NCBI RefSeq assembly: GCF_011075055.1
Contig: NC_058140.1
Span: forward strand, 7,808,988-7,872,987
Source of the DNA: Mangifera indica
Taxonomy: Eukaryota > Streptophyta > Magnoliopsida > Sapindales > Anacardiaceae
Reading direction: 5' to 3'
Length of the DNA stretch: 64,000 nt
How positions within the stretch are numbered: position 1 is the stretch's first letter; every line of letters starts with the position of its first letter. The notes beneath the pieces were generated by a model, which worked only from the letters and a program-made list of their open reading frames with translations, made no database searches and had not been told where the DNA came from. The position numbers were made by a program, and so were the translations under genes. Of this stretch, positions 61,161 to 64,000 are shown one piece after another.

Positions 61161-61597
61161 CACAACTACTCTTAATAAACAAGTTCATATACCAAAGTTC
61201 TAACTCAAATTCTCAAAAACAATGGAGAATTAATGTTGAGATTAAATTTAAACTTATGCATATTGGGAGCAAAAATGCCCCTACACCATGAATTCTTAAC
61301 ATTTCAAACAAATTTTGATCAAATTCAATTGAGATGTTGAAAAAAAAAAAAAAGCCACATAAAAAAGGCTTACTTATATTAAGATAAAATTCTTGCTAGA
61401 TTTCGTGCTTTTAAGTTATTTTTTGTTGAAAATGTTGATAGAAATAAGATGAAAGGGCTATGGTTTACATAATATTAGGATAAGGGTGTATGAGTGTTTA
61501 TTTTATTTTCTTAACTATTTCTATATAATCCCTGAAGCGTTAGTTTAAAAGTGTAAACCCCATTTGAGTAATTGAATTAATTCCCTTGTTAATAAAA
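61161..61597. other. Intergenic DNA
   Basis: No gene recognised. A stretch near 61300-61330 (TTCTTAACATTTCAAACAAA) weakly resembles the sequence on the other side of the solo LTR (TTCTTGACATTTTACACAAA near 59320), so the LTR may have landed in an older repeat. Confidence 0.35.
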
Positions 61598-61753
61598 CTA
61601 TATGTATATATTTTTAGTATATAATTTGAATATACAGATAATATGTCACTACGTGATTGGACAATTTTGAATTAAATATTAAATAACATCCAATCGTATA
61701 ATGACATATCATCTATATACTCAAATTATATATTAAAAATATGTATATATTAT
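61598..61753. mobile_element. Short AT-rich palindromic MITE, copy 6
   Basis: The left half CTATATGTATATATTTTTAG...GATAATATGTCACTACGTGATTGG is mirrored by CCAATCGTATAATGACATATCATC...ATATGTATATAT. Same centre as copy 4 (GATTGGACAATTTTGAATTA). Confidence 0.7.
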
Positions 61754-62298
61754 ATTGTTCTTCCCTAATAAAATATAACACTTAAATGTGCATAAATCTA
61801 ATATGTGGATACCAATTTTGAGAACGCACACTCTAAACTTATTCTAATTATTATATAATATGTGTGAAATCAAATCAAGTACAAAAAAAGATCTCACTAA
61901 AATTAAAGAAAACAAGAAAAAAGAAAGATAAAAAGAAGAAAAACAACTGCAGCATGTATAATGATATCATCCAACATGTGTTAAACCCCTACAAATTTCT
62001 TCAACAAGATATTCCTCAGATTCTTCATGGCATCGCATGATAAATGGATCGATTAGAGCTAGGTTGCTGAAAGATGAAATGAGATAATTAAATATCCCAA
62101 TTGCACGTTGCTTCAACAGCTGCCAGTCTACTTATTAATTCCTAGAAACTAATTAAAGAAGGAATTAATAATAATTGAGAGATGTTTTAGGAGCCGCAAC
62201 AGCAACCCTAAATTTAGGATCATAAGTATAATTAATAAAAGTTGCGCAGTATAAAGTAATATAACTAATTAATTAAACTACATTTTACTGCTATTAAT
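61754..62298 (-). other. Probable 3' UTR and downstream flank of the WRKY gene
   Basis: No separate gene is visible. The stop codon of the WRKY gene is at 62301-62299; the region below it should include the 3' UTR. Confidence 0.4.
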
Positions 62299-63768
<1,470 letters not shown>

Positions 63769-63827
63769 TATTGAAAAAAACAAGAAGAAGAATCTCTTCA
63801 ATATTAATGGTGTTTTTGAGAAGCCAA

Positions 63828-63881
63828 AGTCAATTCCCTCATCTCAAAGACGTAGTATTAGACGCATCTAAAGTTTTGACT
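63828..63881 (-). promoter_or_regulatory. Two W-box motifs upstream of the WRKY gene
   Basis: TTGACT occurs on the minus strand at 63833-63828 and on the plus strand at 63876-63881, 60-113 bp before the start codon. W-boxes (TTGACC/T) are the WRKY binding site, so auto- or cross-regulation is plausible. Short motifs arise by chance in AT-rich DNA. Confidence 0.4.
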
Positions 63882-64000
63882 TTAATTTAATACTATAAGA
63901 ATCAAATTCCATCCCCACTTCATTTTAGAAGACTATTGTTATCCCTGGGAAACTGTTTCTATGTATATAATACATATAATAATGATTTCTATTATTTCTT

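Overview
This window is AT-rich nuclear DNA of a flowering plant, almost certainly a eudicot. Four spliced host genes with GT-AG introns are scattered through a dense, partly nested landscape of transposable elements. Species cannot be named from the sequence alone.

Host genes: (1) an ALBA-family RNA/DNA-binding protein with an RGG-rich tail (8349-11861, minus, eight coding exons plus a 5' UTR intron); (2) a single-pass membrane LEA_2/NHL-type protein (36568-39098, plus, two exons); (3) the plant homologue of pinin, an exon-junction/splicing cofactor (51370-56466, minus, ten exons); (4) a group IIb WRKY transcription factor close to WRKY9/61/72 (62299-63768, minus, five exons). All four reading frames close exactly when the exons are joined (256, 224, 422 and 360 aa). 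They do not form an operon or an obvious shared pathway.

Mobile DNA, left to right: a ~148-bp tandem array (1-600); MULE and Gypsy relics (661-2386); a hAT-type MITE with an 8-bp target duplication (2395-2725); a Copia pol 3' half with its 3' LTR (2911-4986); a fold-back element (7114-7924); small AT-rich palindromic MITEs; a large inverted-repeat structure (about 14328-26162) whose ~1.15-kb arms enclose a FAR1/MULE-type transposase pseudogene and a nested Gypsy chromovirus; a Gypsy LTR/gag relic (26.9-28.8 kb) ending next to a second hAT-type MITE; a 2.9-kb palindrome with minisatellite arms into which another fold-back element has jumped (32527-35419); two Copia elements in minus orientation (39747-43799 and 44184-51011); and a solo LTR with a perfect 5-bp target duplication (59564-61155).

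The most interesting signals are: a family of six long-hairpin elements whose better-preserved copies begin GGCCAAAGGACTATTTCCCA or close variants and carry ~9-bp target duplications, one of them ending 142 bp before the LEA_2 start codon; the nested palindrome with minisatellite arms; and the long-armed candidate FAR1-type MULE. All pol genes seen are broken, so nothing here looks autonomous.
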